Shown here: positions 15,515 through 25,167 of the stretch, piece after piece
Numbering within the stretch: the stretch's first letter is position 1
Layout of the letters: each line of letters begins with the position of its first letter
Assembly: GCA_016873115.1 (NCBI GenBank)
Contig: VGYB01000024.1
Location: 1-33,311 of the forward strand
Direction of reading: 5' to 3'
Length of the DNA stretch: 33,311 bases
Source: Planctomycetota bacterium
GTDB taxonomy: Bacteria; Planctomycetota; Phycisphaerae; Phycisphaerales; SM1A02
Made by a program: the position numbers and the translations under genes
The notes under the pieces: model-generated
Database searches by the model: none
The model's input: the letters and a program-made list of their open reading frames with translations, nothing else
What the model was told of the DNA's origin: nothing

Positions 15515-15985
15515 TCACTCAGGCTTGCCGCCCAAGGCGTCGTAGATCCAGGCCTCGCTGGCGCGTGGGAACCCGATCACTTCGCTGGCCTTGAAGAAGA
15601 TCCCCAACTCGCGCGCGGCGGCCTCGGGGCCGTCCGAACCGTGGATGAGGTTGAAGCTGTTCGAGACGCCGAAGTCGCCACGGATCGTGCCGGGGTTGGC
15701 CTTTGAGCCGAAGGTGGCGCCCATCATGTTGCGGCAGATGGTGATCGCACCGATGCCGCGCACCGCCATCACGACCACCGGGCTGCTGGTCATGAAGCGG
15801 ACCAGACCCGGGTAGAACGGCTTGCTTGCGTGGTCCTTGTAGTGGGTCGCGGCAAGGTCCTGCGAGATCTGCATCAGTTTCAGGCCGACGATCTGGAGGC
15901 CCTTCTCCTCGAAGCGGCTGATGATGCGCCCGCACAAGCCGCGTTGGACGGCATCGGGCTTCAGGATGATCAGGGTCGTTTCCAC
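15515..15985 (-). CDS. ndk: Nucleoside diphosphate kinase
   Basis: This enzyme transfers the gamma-phosphate from ATP to nucleoside diphosphates through a phosphohistidine. The start is GTG 15985, preceded by AAAGGAG at seven bases, giving 156 residues; the upstream extension of the frame has no family similarity. The N-terminus ETTLIILKPDAVQRGL is diagnostic, followed by ISRFEEKGLQIVGLK, HYKDHASKPFYPGLVRFMTS and the nucleotide-binding GATFGSKANPGTIRGDFG. The active-site His lies in NLIHGSDGPEAAARELGIFF (shown with flanks). It is slightly longer than the typical 140-150 residues because of a C-terminal SEAWIYDALGGKPE segment. It is divergently oriented to the Topo VI genes. Confidence 0.97.
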   Translation of the reverse strand: METTLIILKPDAVQRGLCGRIISRFEEKGLQIVGLKLMQISQDLAATHYKDHASKPFYPGLVRFMTSSPVVVMAVRGIGAITICRNMMGATFGSKANPGTIRGDFGVSNSFNLIHGSDGPEAAARELGIFFKASEVIGFPRASEAWIYDALGGKPE

Positions 15986-16149
15986 GCGGTGCTCCTTTGG
16001 TGGAGTTGGGGCGGGAATGATAGCGCGTTCGGCGGGACGGGCCAGTCGGGTGCCGCGTCGGCGTCCCGGGCGCCGGTCGCTAGGATCCAAGCGCTCCCCG
16101 TTGGTGCGGGGCAGCAGGGCACGGATGCCGGACGAAGGCGAGCTGGAGC
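15986..16149. promoter_or_regulatory. Divergent intergenic region between ndk and the Topo VI operon
   Basis: This 164-base region must hold promoters in both directions. On the minus strand TATCAT (16022-16017) lies 32 bases before the ndk start and is a fair -10 box, though no good -35 accompanies it. On the plus strand TAGGAT (16081-16086) is a possible -10 for the Topo VI operon, also without a consensus -35. Both are weak calls by eye. Confidence 0.3.
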
Positions 16150-18309
16150 ATGGATGCCGTGAGCGAAACCACCGCAAAGCGTCGCAAGGGAGCCACTGCC
16201 GAGGAACTGGCCACGCGCCAGCGTGACATCTCGGTCAGCGAGTTCTTCGCCAAGAATCGCCACCTCCTGGGCTTTGACAATCCCCGCAAGGCGCTGCTCA
16301 CGGCCGTCAAGGAAGCCGTCGACAACAGCCTCGATGCCTGCGAGGAAGCCAGCATCGTTCCCGAGATCGCCGTCATCATCGAGGACCTGCAGCCCGAGCG
16401 CCCTGCGAGCGCCAAGAGTTCGCGCTACCGACTGACGGTCATCGACAACGGCCCCGGCATCGTGCGCAAGCAGGTGGAGAACATCTTCGGGCGATTGCTG
16501 TACGGATCCAAGTTCCATCGCCTGAAGATGAGCCGGGGCCAGCAAGGGATCGGCATCAGCGCAGCGGGCATGTACGGCCTCATCACGACGGGACGCCCGA
16601 TGGTGATCCATACGAAGCCGAAGGCGGGTGGCCCGGCCCACCACATCGAGCTGGCGATGAACACCAAGACCAACCGCGCGGAGGTCACCACCGACGACGA
16701 GGTCAAGGACTTCCCGCCGGCGCGTTTGGCAGGACTGTCATCGGGGACCAAGGCGCTCTCGGCAGAGGGTGGCTTCCTCTCGACCGAGGCGTTCCGGACC
16801 GGCACCAGCGTGAGCATCGAGCTCGAGGGCCGCTACCAGCGCGGCCGCGGCAGCGTCGATGAGTTCCTCGAACTCACCGCCATCGCCAACCCGCACGCGC
16901 GCATCACCTTCGTGCCCCCTTCGCGTGAGTCATCGGAGGACGACGAGGGATCGATCCTCGCCGGCGCCGAGGCAAGTGCTGCGACCAGGGCCACGGCCAC
17001 GACCGAGACCGGCGGCGTCGTCATCTATCCGCGAGGCGTGCACGAACTCCCTCCGGAAACGCGTGAAATCCAGCCGCATCCCAAGGGCATCGAGCTCGGG
17101 ATCCTGCTGCAGATGCTCAAGGACTACGAAGCCACCGAGAAGGGAAGCCTCTTCAAGTTCCTGCAGGAGCGTTTCTGCCGTGTGAGCAGCGCGACCGCGG
17201 CGCAGATGTGCAAGGCCGCCGGGGCCACGAGCCGCACGCGCGCCGGCGACATCGAGGCGCCGCAGGCCGAGAAGCTCTTCCAGTTCTTCCAGGAGGTCAG
17301 GCTGCCGCCGCCGCCGACCGATTGCCTTGCGCCGATCGGCGTGCGCCAACTGCTCGCTGGTCTTCTCAAGGGTGTGCGCGCCGAGTTCTACGCCGCCAGC
17401 AGCCGCAGCGCCGAGGTCTATCGCGGGCGTCCGTTCCAGATCGAGGCGGCGATCGCCTTCGGCGGCGATCTGCCCGCCGACGATCCTGCGCGCGTGATCC
17501 GCTTCGCCAACCGTGTGCCGCTGCTCTTCCAGCAGAGCGCATGCAGTTCCTTCAAGGCAGTGCTTGAGACCGGCTGGAAGAACTACAACCTGCAGCAGCC
17601 TCGCGGGAGCCTGCCGGCCGGACCGATCGTGATCATGCTCCACATGGCCAGCGTCTGGGTGCCGTTCACCAGCGAGAGCAAGGAAGCGATCGCCGACTAC
17701 GACGAGATCCGCAAGGAGATGAAGCTCGCACTCATGGAGTGCGGCCGAAAGCTCGGCACATACCTCAACAAGCGCGCGAAGATGCGTCGCGAGGGCGAGC
17801 GGCGCGATGTCTTCGAGCGCTACATCGGAGAGATCGCCAAGGCCGTCAGCGCGATCACCGGCGAGGACGCCAAGCGCCTCTATGACGCACTGCACGCGCA
17901 GGCCAAGCGCAAGACCGCCGTCGCCGACCAGCAGCTCGACGAGGATGGGAGGGTCGTCCGTGGGCAGGAAGACCCCGACGACGATGGCGTGATCATCGTG
18001 CCCGAGGCGATGACGGGCGGCCCCGTCGACGAAGCCATGAGCGGTCCCCAATCGGAGGCGCCTGGGCGGCGGCCGGCCACCAGGGCGCCCGGGGAACGGC
18101 CGGCGCGCGCCAAGCCTGCCGCCTCGTCGCCGCCGGCGAAGGCCTTGCCCAGGGCCAAGCACGCGTCACCCAAGGCCGCGTCGCCCAAACGAGCGTCCAA
18201 ACCCGCCTCCAAGCCTTCCGGCAAGCCCGCCCCGGCAGCGCCGCCCAAGGTCCCGCCGCCGCGCCCAGCCCCGCGCCGCACCTTCCCCGATGGTCCGACC
18301 CTCTTCTGA
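16150..18309 (+). CDS. top6B: DNA topoisomerase VI subunit B
   Basis: This is the GHKL-ATPase subunit of the type IIB topoisomerase, which gates DNA passage through an A2B2 complex. The Bergerat fold is clear. The N box is VKEAVDNSLDACEEA (residues 53-67), G1 is VIDNGPGIV (97-105), and G2 is SRGQQGIGISAAGMYG (128-143). An H2TH-like region lies at about 310-380. The transducer domain at about 395-560 includes the switch lysine in ETGWKNYNLQQPRG. Residues 640-719 form a Lys/Pro/Ala-rich basic tail with repeated SPK/KPAS elements, ending TFPDGPTLF. At 719 residues it is longer than the roughly 530-residue archaeal proteins. The A subunit follows 18 bases downstream. Topo VI is typical of archaea and plants; bacterial copies are sporadic. 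Confidence 0.94.
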   Translation: MDAVSETTAKRRKGATAEELATRQRDISVSEFFAKNRHLLGFDNPRKALLTAVKEAVDNSLDACEEASIVPEIAVIIEDLQPERPASAKSSRYRLTVIDNGPGIVRKQVENIFGRLLYGSKFHRLKMSRGQQGIGISAAGMYGLITTGRPMVIHTKPKAGGPAHHIELAMNTKTNRAEVTTDDEVKDFPPARLAGLSSGTKALSAEGGFLSTEAFRTGTSVSIELEGRYQRGRGSVDEFLELTAIANPHARITFVPPSRESSEDDEGSILAGAEASAATRATATTETGGVVIYPRGVHELPPETREIQPHPKGIELGILLQMLKDYEATEKGSLFKFLQERFCRVSSATAAQMCKAAGATSRTRAGDIEAPQAEKLFQFFQEVRLPPPPTDCLAPIGVRQLLAGLLKGVRAEFYAASSRSAEVYRGRPFQIEAAIAFGGDLPADDPARVIRFANRVPLLFQQSACSSFKAVLETGWKNYNLQQPRGSLPAGPIVIMLHMASVWVPFTSESKEAIADYDEIRKEMKLALMECGRKLGTYLNKRAKMRREGERRDVFERYIGEIAKAVSAITGEDAKRLYDALHAQAKRKTAVADQQLDEDGRVVRGQEDPDDDGVIIVPEAMTGGPVDEAMSGPQSEAPGRRPATRAPGERPARAKPAASSPPAKALPRAKHASPKAASPKRASKPASKPSGKPAPAAPPKVPPPRPAPRRTFPDGPTLF

Positions 18310-18327
18310 TCGAGCACGAGCACCACC

Positions 18328-19449
18328 ATGGCCAAGAAGACCACCCACTCCATCGCCGAGCGCGACGCCCGGACCCAGCACAAGATCGTCGAACTCGCGA
18401 AGGACATCTCGAAGATGACCCTGTCCGGCCGGGAGCCGCAGTTGTCGATCCCCACCCGCACGAAGAGCAACACCCTGTGGAACCGCAAGAAGGGGATCCT
18501 CGAGATGGGCGACGGCACGGCCGACCGCCCGCTCTTCGACCTCAAGACCGCCAAGCAGTTCATGCAGACCATGCTGCACGCGAGCACGATCAAGGACCTG
18601 ATCGAGGCCCGCAAGACCAGCAGTCTCCGTGGCGTCTTCTACAAGGCCAAGCACACTGTCGCGGGCACGAAGGAGAACACCTTCGACACGCAGGACGAGA
18701 GCGATCCGATCCTCGAGGACCTCGAGGTGGCGCTCGGTGCGCTGCGCGAGGAACTGCATGTCTTCGCCGAGAACCGCGGCTCGATGGTCGGCAACATCAC
18801 GATCGTCGACAAGGGAGACGAGATCGATTGCCGGCGCATGGGATCCGGCGGCTACGCGCTGCCCTCGATCGTCGAACCGGATGTGATCCAGTTCAAGAAG
18901 TGCGAGGCGAAGTTCATCCTCCATGTCGAGAAGGGCACCGTCTGGAACCGGTTCAACGAGGACCGCTTCTGGGAGAAGCACAACTGCATCCTCACGCACG
19001 GAGCGGGCCAGCCCCCGCGCGGCTGCCGTCGCCTGCTGCAGCGGCTGAACCAGGAGCTCGGCCTCCCGATCATCTGCGTGCTCGACAGTGACCCGTGGGG
19101 GCATTACATCTACAGCGTGATCAAGCAGGGCTCGATCTCGCTGGCGTTCGAGAGCACGCGCCTGGCGATCCCGGAGGCCAAGTTCCTGGGCATCCGTGCC
19201 AAGGACTTCCGCCAATGCGGCCTCGACGATGCCGTGAAGATCGACCTGACGGAGAACGACATCAAGCGTGCCCGCGAGATTGCGGCCTACCCGTGGTTCG
19301 AAGGGCACAAGGGCTGGCAGAAGGAGATCCAGGCCATGCTCACCAACGGCTTCAAGATGGAAGTCGAGTCGCTCATCACGAAGGACATTTCCTACGTGAC
19401 CGAGGTCTATGTGCCCGAGCGCCTGAAGGCGAAGGACTGGCTCGATTGA
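18328..19449 (+). CDS. top6A: DNA topoisomerase VI subunit A (Spo11-like)
   Basis: This is the DNA-cleaving subunit, homologous to eukaryotic Spo11. The protein is 373 residues. The winged-helix 5Y-CAP part has the catalytic tyrosine in SSLRGVFYKAKH (Tyr105); archaeal enzymes usually have a YY pair here, so the first Tyr is Phe. The Toprim domain supplies Glu201 in ILHVEKGTVWNRF and Asp253/Asp255 in CVLDSDPWGHYIYSVIKQGS. The segment SMVGNITIVDKGDEIDC is also characteristic. It should cut both strands with a two-base stagger, forming 5'-phosphotyrosyl links, when partnered with the upstream B subunit. The gene ends three bases before the stop of the convergent histidine kinase gene. Confidence 0.95.
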   Translation: MAKKTTHSIAERDARTQHKIVELAKDISKMTLSGREPQLSIPTRTKSNTLWNRKKGILEMGDGTADRPLFDLKTAKQFMQTMLHASTIKDLIEARKTSSLRGVFYKAKHTVAGTKENTFDTQDESDPILEDLEVALGALREELHVFAENRGSMVGNITIVDKGDEIDCRRMGSGGYALPSIVEPDVIQFKKCEAKFILHVEKGTVWNRFNEDRFWEKHNCILTHGAGQPPRGCRRLLQRLNQELGLPIICVLDSDPWGHYIYSVIKQGSISLAFESTRLAIPEAKFLGIRAKDFRQCGLDDAVKIDLTENDIKRAREIAAYPWFEGHKGWQKEIQAMLTNGFKMEVESLITKDISYVTEVYVPERLKAKDWLD

Positions 19450-19452
19450 ACC

Positions 19453-20307
19453 TCACCCGGCGGCGGGCAGTTCGATCGTGAAGTCGCTGCCGCGACCGGG
19501 CTCGCTGTGCACCCGGATGTCGCCGCCATGCTCACGCGCGATGCGCCGCGCGACCGGCAGCCCCAGCCCCGTTCCGCCGGCCTTCGTCGTCACGTACGGC
19601 AGGAAGATGTCGTCGATGCGGTCGGCAGGGATCCCCGGGCCCGTGTCGATCACATGCAGCCGGGCGCGACCGCCGCCATCCTCGATGCGCAGCATGAGCT
19701 CATGCTGTCCACCGTCCGCGCGTGGTGCGTTGCCCATGGCCTGCATCGCGTTGAGCATCAGGTTCAGTGCCGCCTGCTTCAGCAGGCCGCGATCGGCCTC
19801 GACGGCGACCGACCGCTCGGGTGGCGGCGAGAGCAGGAGCCGGATGCCCGACTGGGCGGCCTGCGCATGCAGGAAGTCGACCAGGTCCACCGCCACGTCG
19901 CGTAGCTCGATGCGTTCGCGGTCCACTTTCATGCGCCCGGCGTACTGCAGGAAGTCGGTGAGGATGTCGCGCAGCCGATCGGTCTCGCGCACGAGCGCGT
20001 CCACCCGACGGACCATGCCGGCGGACTGATCGGCCTCGAGCGGCGCATCAAGGATGTCCTCGCGCAGGAGTTGTGCGTTCAGGACGATCGTCGAGAGGGG
20101 ATTCTTGATCTCATGTGCGAGGCCGCTCGACATCGTGCCGAGCTGAGCCAGTTGCTGCGCCTCGACCGCACGCCGCTCGGCGGCGCGGGCGCGTTCCTCG
20201 CGCTCGGCAAGGCGAGTGCGCTGGAGCCACCATGCCAACAGCCCTGTGACAGCCGCGCCGGCGATGAACACAAGCGTTGCTGGAACCATCATGGATTGGT
20301 CAGGCAT
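19453..20307 (-). CDS. Membrane-anchored sensor histidine kinase
   Basis: This 284-residue kinase has a single N-terminal TM helix (about residues 8-28, VPATLVFIAGAAVTGLLAWW) and a basic, coiled-coil linker, but no periplasmic sensor, HAMP or PAS domain. The H box is GLAHEIKNPLST with His65. The HATPase_c domain shows N box KQAALNLMLNAMQAM, G1 VIDTGPGIPADRID, F box IFLPYVTTKAGG and G2 GTGLGLPVARRIA. It resembles the NtrB/ZraS-type minimal kinases (HisKA). No response regulator gene is adjacent, so the partner is unknown. It lies upstream of the cold-shock gene in the same direction, with 67 bases between them. Confidence 0.93.
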   Translation of the reverse strand: MPDQSMMVPATLVFIAGAAVTGLLAWWLQRTRLAEREERARAAERRAVEAQQLAQLGTMSSGLAHEIKNPLSTIVLNAQLLREDILDAPLEADQSAGMVRRVDALVRETDRLRDILTDFLQYAGRMKVDRERIELRDVAVDLVDFLHAQAAQSGIRLLLSPPPERSVAVEADRGLLKQAALNLMLNAMQAMGNAPRADGGQHELMLRIEDGGGRARLHVIDTGPGIPADRIDDIFLPYVTTKAGGTGLGLPVARRIAREHGGDIRVHSEPGRGSDFTIELPAAG

Positions 20308-20374
20308 GGCCGTTCCCGCCTGAGCGGCGCTGTCGCGGTCGCCGGCCCTTGGGCGCGACGACCGGCGTTCCTGC

Positions 20375-20626
20375 TCACGCCTGCGGCGTGGTCACGCGTG
20401 CGGCGCTGCGGGCGAAGGTCGCTGACCAGCCCTTGGCACCGCAGCTGGCGGAGTAGGTGACCTTCTCGCCGTCCTTGAAGGTGCGGAAGCCGGTCTCCTG
20501 GTCGATCACCGTGAAGTGGACGAAGATGTCCTGGCCTTGCGGCCCAATGATGAAGCCGAACCCCTTGCGGGCATCGAACCACTTGATGGTTCCCTCGGCA
20601 TTCTCGATCTTCTGGGTGTCGGTCAT
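20375..20626 (-). CDS. Cold-shock domain protein (CspA family)
   Basis: ATG 20626, preceded by AAAGG at six bases, gives 83 residues. The cold-shock OB fold is complete: GTIKWFDARKGFGFI holds RNP1 (KGFGFI, 21-26), and RNP2 is DIFVHF (33-38). IDQETGFRTFKDGEKVTYSA completes the core. The family binds single-stranded RNA and DNA and acts as an RNA chaperone. The C-terminus (WSATFARSAARVTTPQA) is slightly extended and lacks the usual final G-x-x-A-x-N-V. The frame is open upstream to 20719, but that part has no similarity to the family. Confidence 0.95.
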   Translation of the reverse strand: MTDTQKIENAEGTIKWFDARKGFGFIIGPQGQDIFVHFTVIDQETGFRTFKDGEKVTYSASCGAKGWSATFARSAARVTTPQA

Positions 20627-20753
20627 GTGCTGCCTTTGCTCGTTCCTGGATGCTGGTGGAATCCCCCCGAACCACAACCCGTGCGACCTGATTCTCGCTC
20701 CGATTTGCAGGGGGCGCAACCCGTTATCCAGCGAAACCTGACAATCGGCCGAA

Positions 20754-20777
20754 CTTCCCGTCCCGAAGGGCGGGAAG
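20754..20777 (-). terminator. UUCG-capped hairpin downstream of pnp
   Basis: On the minus strand, CTTCCCG and CGGGAAG form a 7-bp stem; one mismatch and two further pairs close a UUCG tetraloop. It starts 14 bases after the pnp stop. There is no U-run, but UUCG-capped stems are typical of stable terminators and 3'-end protecting structures. Confidence 0.6.
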
Positions 20778-20791
20778 CCCGGCGGTGCGGA

Positions 20792-22957
<2,166 letters not shown>

Positions 22958-23021
22958 GGAATGATGCCTTTCTAGGAAGTGGTGTGGTGAGGCACCGCCC
23001 TCTTGGAGGCAGAGACCAACA

Positions 23022-23053
23022 GGCAGCCGAGCGCGGGTCGTCGCGAGGCTGCC
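23022..23053 (-). promoter_or_regulatory. Composite hairpin in the pnp leader
   Basis: GGCAGCC (23022-23028) pairs with GGCTGCC (23047-23053), and an inner 4-bp CGCG stem (23032-23035 with 23042-23045) closes a six-base loop. It lies about 65-95 bases upstream of the pnp start codon. In E. coli a pnp leader stem-loop, cut by RNase III, mediates PNPase autocontrol; a similar role here is inference. Confidence 0.4.
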
Positions 23054-23064
23054 GATTGCCCACT

Positions 23065-23079
23065 GCCGCCGGGGGCGGC
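23065..23079 (-). terminator. GC-rich hairpin just after rpsO
   Basis: GCCGCC-GGG-GGCGGC is a perfect 6-bp stem with a three-base loop, 13 bases after the rpsO stop. It resembles the terminator between rpsO and pnp in other bacteria. With no U-tract it may only partly terminate, leaving read-through into pnp. Confidence 0.45.
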
Positions 23080-23092
23080 GAAGCCCGTGCGC

Positions 23093-23362
23093 CTACTTGC
23101 GCAGGCCGAGCTTCTTGATGAGATCGGTGTAGCCAGAGCGGTCGACCCGTGCGAGATAACGCAGCAGTCGGTTCCGTTGGCCGACGAGGAGCAGCAGGCC
23201 GCGGCGGCCGGCATGATCCTTGCGGTTGGTCTTGAAGTGGGCTTGGAGCGTGTTGATGCGCTGTGTGAGGAGCGCGATCTGGACCTGCGGCGAACCTGTG
23301 TCCCGCTCGTGGCGGCGGTTCGCGGCAATGGTCGTGGTCTTGGCGGCAGTCGAGGTCGGCAT
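23093..23362 (-). CDS. rpsO: 30S ribosomal protein S15
   Basis: From ATG 23362 the protein is 89 residues, the same length as E. coli S15. The signatures [20 protein letters not shown] and [20 protein letters not shown] are diagnostic, followed by [12 protein letters not shown] and [13 protein letters not shown]15 binds the central domain of 16S rRNA (helices 20-22) and is a primary assembly protein. The frame is open to ATG 23419, but the extra 19 residues are not part of the family. No Shine-Dalgarno sequence lies at normal distance from ATG 23362; a purine-rich one sits beyond a hairpin in the leader (see 23374-23400). pnp follows. Confidence 0.97.
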   Translation of the reverse strand: MPTSTAAKTTTIAANRRHERDTGSPQVQIALLTQRINTLQAHFKTNRKDHAGRRGLLLLVGQRNRLLRYLARVDRSGYTDLIKKLGLRK

Positions 23363-23373
23363 TGCGGTTGAGT

Positions 23374-23400
23374 GGGTCCGTCGCGGACCCTTTCCTTTCC
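23374..23400 (-). promoter_or_regulatory. rpsO leader: Shine-Dalgarno followed by a hairpin in the spacer
   Basis: On the minus strand GGAAAGGAAA (23400-23391) is followed directly by GGGTCCG-CGA-CGGACCC, a perfect 7-bp stem with a three-base loop (23390-23374), then 11 unpaired bases and ATG. Unfolded, the ribosome-binding purines are about 28 bases from the start codon; folded, they come within about 11-14 bases. S15 is known to control its own mRNA through leader structures in several phyla, so this is a candidate control element. Confidence 0.5.
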
Positions 23401-23526
23401 AGAGTTGTGAATCGCGCATGGTAGCGATGCGTCAGGTGGGGTCAAGCAGTTCGATGACCAGCCCCTGCGTTATCAGGCGTCCGGAGGCGGGCCCTCCTGG
23501 GCGCGCTCCGTATGCTCCAACCTGCC

Positions 23527-25164
23527 ATGACCACCACCGCCGATTCGTCGCTGCGGAACGCCACGCATGAGTTCGTCGCCCTCGCGGCGAAACTCGAACA
23601 GGGCGGTGGACCGTCGGGCGCGGACCGCCAGCATCGCCACGGACGCCTGACCGCCCGGGAGCGCATGGACAGGCTCTTCGACTCCGGAACGTCCACGCTC
23701 GAGTGCGGTCTCATGAGTGCCTGGAACATGTATCGCGAGTACGGCGGTGCACCGGCGGCAGGCGTGGTGACCACGATCGGCCAGGTCGACGGTCGACTCT
23801 GCATGGTGGTGGCCAACGATGCCACCGTGAAGGCCGGTGCCTTCTTCCCGATGACGTGCAAGAAGATCATCCGCGCGCAGTGGATCGCCGAGCGCGCGCG
23901 GCTCCCCTTGCTCTACCTCGTCGACAGTGCGGGCGTCTTCCTGCCGCTGCAGGAGGATGTCTTCCCCGACACCGACGACTTCGGCCGGATCTTCCGGAAC
24001 AACGCCGTCATCAGCGCGCAGGGCATCCCGCAGTACGCGGCGATCATGGGCAACTGCGTCGCGGGTGGCGGCTACCTGCCGGTCATGTGCGACACGCTGC
24101 TCATGACCGAAGGCAGCGGGCTCTACCTCGCCGGCCCCGCTCTCGTGAAGGCCGCCATCGGTCAGGATGTCTCGAGCGAGGAACTCGGCGGTGCCTCGAT
24201 GCATGCCGCCATCAGCGGCACGATCGACTTCAAGGAGAAGGATGATCCGTCGTGCATCGAACGGTTGCGCCGCCTGATGCAGGCGAACCAGTCCGCGCCT
24301 GCCGCGTGCACGCCTCCGATCGCCGCGACGGCGCCCGAGCGCGATCCTGGCGAGGTCTATGCCGTGTATCGCTCCGAGCCAGGCTCGCAGTACGACATGG
24401 TCGAGCTGCTCCGTTGCATCGTGGACGGTGGCTCGATCGACGAGTACCGCGCCGAATACGGCTGCAGCATGGTCTGCGCCTACGCGCGCATCGGCGGATT
24501 CCCCTGCGGCCTCGTGGCCAACCAGCGCAAGCTCACCCAGCGCACCATGTCCGGCGGCAAGGCGGGTCCCTCGAAGGCCGGAGCGATGCCGGCGGTGATC
24601 TACGACGACAGCGCGGACAAGGCCGCGCGCTTCATCCTCGACTGCAACCAGCGAAAGATCCCGCTCGTGTTCGTGCACGACACCACGGGCTTCATGGTCG
24701 GCCGCGACAGCGAGCAGGCGGGCATCATCCGCTCGGGGGCCAAGCTCGTGAATGCCATGAGCAACAGCGTGGTGCCGAAGATCGTGCTCATCACGGGCGC
24801 GAGCTACGGCGCCGGCAACTACGCCATGTGCGGCCGCGCCTTCGATCCGATGCTCACGCTTGCGTGGCCCAGTGCCTGCTGCGCGGTCATGGGCGCAGCG
24901 CAGGCCGCCGGCACGCTCCTGCAGATCGACCTTGCCGCGCGCGAACGAAAGGGTGAGCAAGTCGACGATGCCATGCGCAAGGAACTGCTGGACGCGATCA
25001 CCGCGAGTTACACCGAGCAGCAGGACATCCGCTACGCCGCCTCGCGCGGCTGGGTCGACCGCATCATCGAGCCGCACCGCACACGCGACGAGCTCACCAT
25101 GGCGCTCAGGATCGCCGCACAGGCACCGGTGGGCGAACTCAAGGTCGGCGTGCTGCAGACCTGA
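23527..25164 (+). CDS. Acyl-CoA carboxylase carboxyltransferase (beta) subunit, methylcrotonyl/propionyl type
   Basis: This protein of about 545 residues (ATG 23527; ATG 23512 is an alternative) is a biotin-dependent carboxyltransferase with both crotonase-like halves. RHGRLTARERMDRLFDSGT opens the N half, and GNCVAGGGYLPVMCDTLLMT carries an oxyanion-hole glycine pair. The C half has QRKIPLVFVHDTTGFMVGRD and GASYGAGNYAMCGRAFDP followed by a WPSACCAVMGAAQAAGTL segment, closest in style to methylcrotonyl-CoA carboxylase beta (MccB). The reaction moves CO2 from carboxybiotin to an acyl-CoA. No biotin carboxylase or biotin carrier gene is adjacent, so the partner lies elsewhere. It is followed after three bases by rdgB. 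Substrate is uncertain; leucine degradation is the leading guess. Confidence 0.9.
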   Translation: MTTTADSSLRNATHEFVALAAKLEQGGGPSGADRQHRHGRLTARERMDRLFDSGTSTLECGLMSAWNMYREYGGAPAAGVVTTIGQVDGRLCMVVANDATVKAGAFFPMTCKKIIRAQWIAERARLPLLYLVDSAGVFLPLQEDVFPDTDDFGRIFRNNAVISAQGIPQYAAIMGNCVAGGGYLPVMCDTLLMTEGSGLYLAGPALVKAAIGQDVSSEELGGASMHAAISGTIDFKEKDDPSCIERLRRLMQANQSAPAACTPPIAATAPERDPGEVYAVYRSEPGSQYDMVELLRCIVDGGSIDEYRAEYGCSMVCAYARIGGFPCGLVANQRKLTQRTMSGGKAGPSKAGAMPAVIYDDSADKAARFILDCNQRKIPLVFVHDTTGFMVGRDSEQAGIIRSGAKLVNAMSNSVVPKIVLITGASYGAGNYAMCGRAFDPMLTLAWPSACCAVMGAAQAAGTLLQIDLAARERKGEQVDDAMRKELLDAITASYTEQQDIRYAASRGWVDRIIEPHRTRDELTMALRIAAQAPVGELKVGVLQT

Positions 25165-25167
25165 GCG

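Noticed and set aside
19447-19455. Three-base gap between convergent Topo VI A and histidine kinase genes as a regulatory link
   Set aside because: Tight convergent ends recur in this compact window (also 25776/25778) and need no special explanation.
20627-20719. Longer N-terminal extension of the cold-shock protein
   Set aside because: The family starts near MTDTQ, which has its own Shine-Dalgarno sequence; the extension has no similarity.
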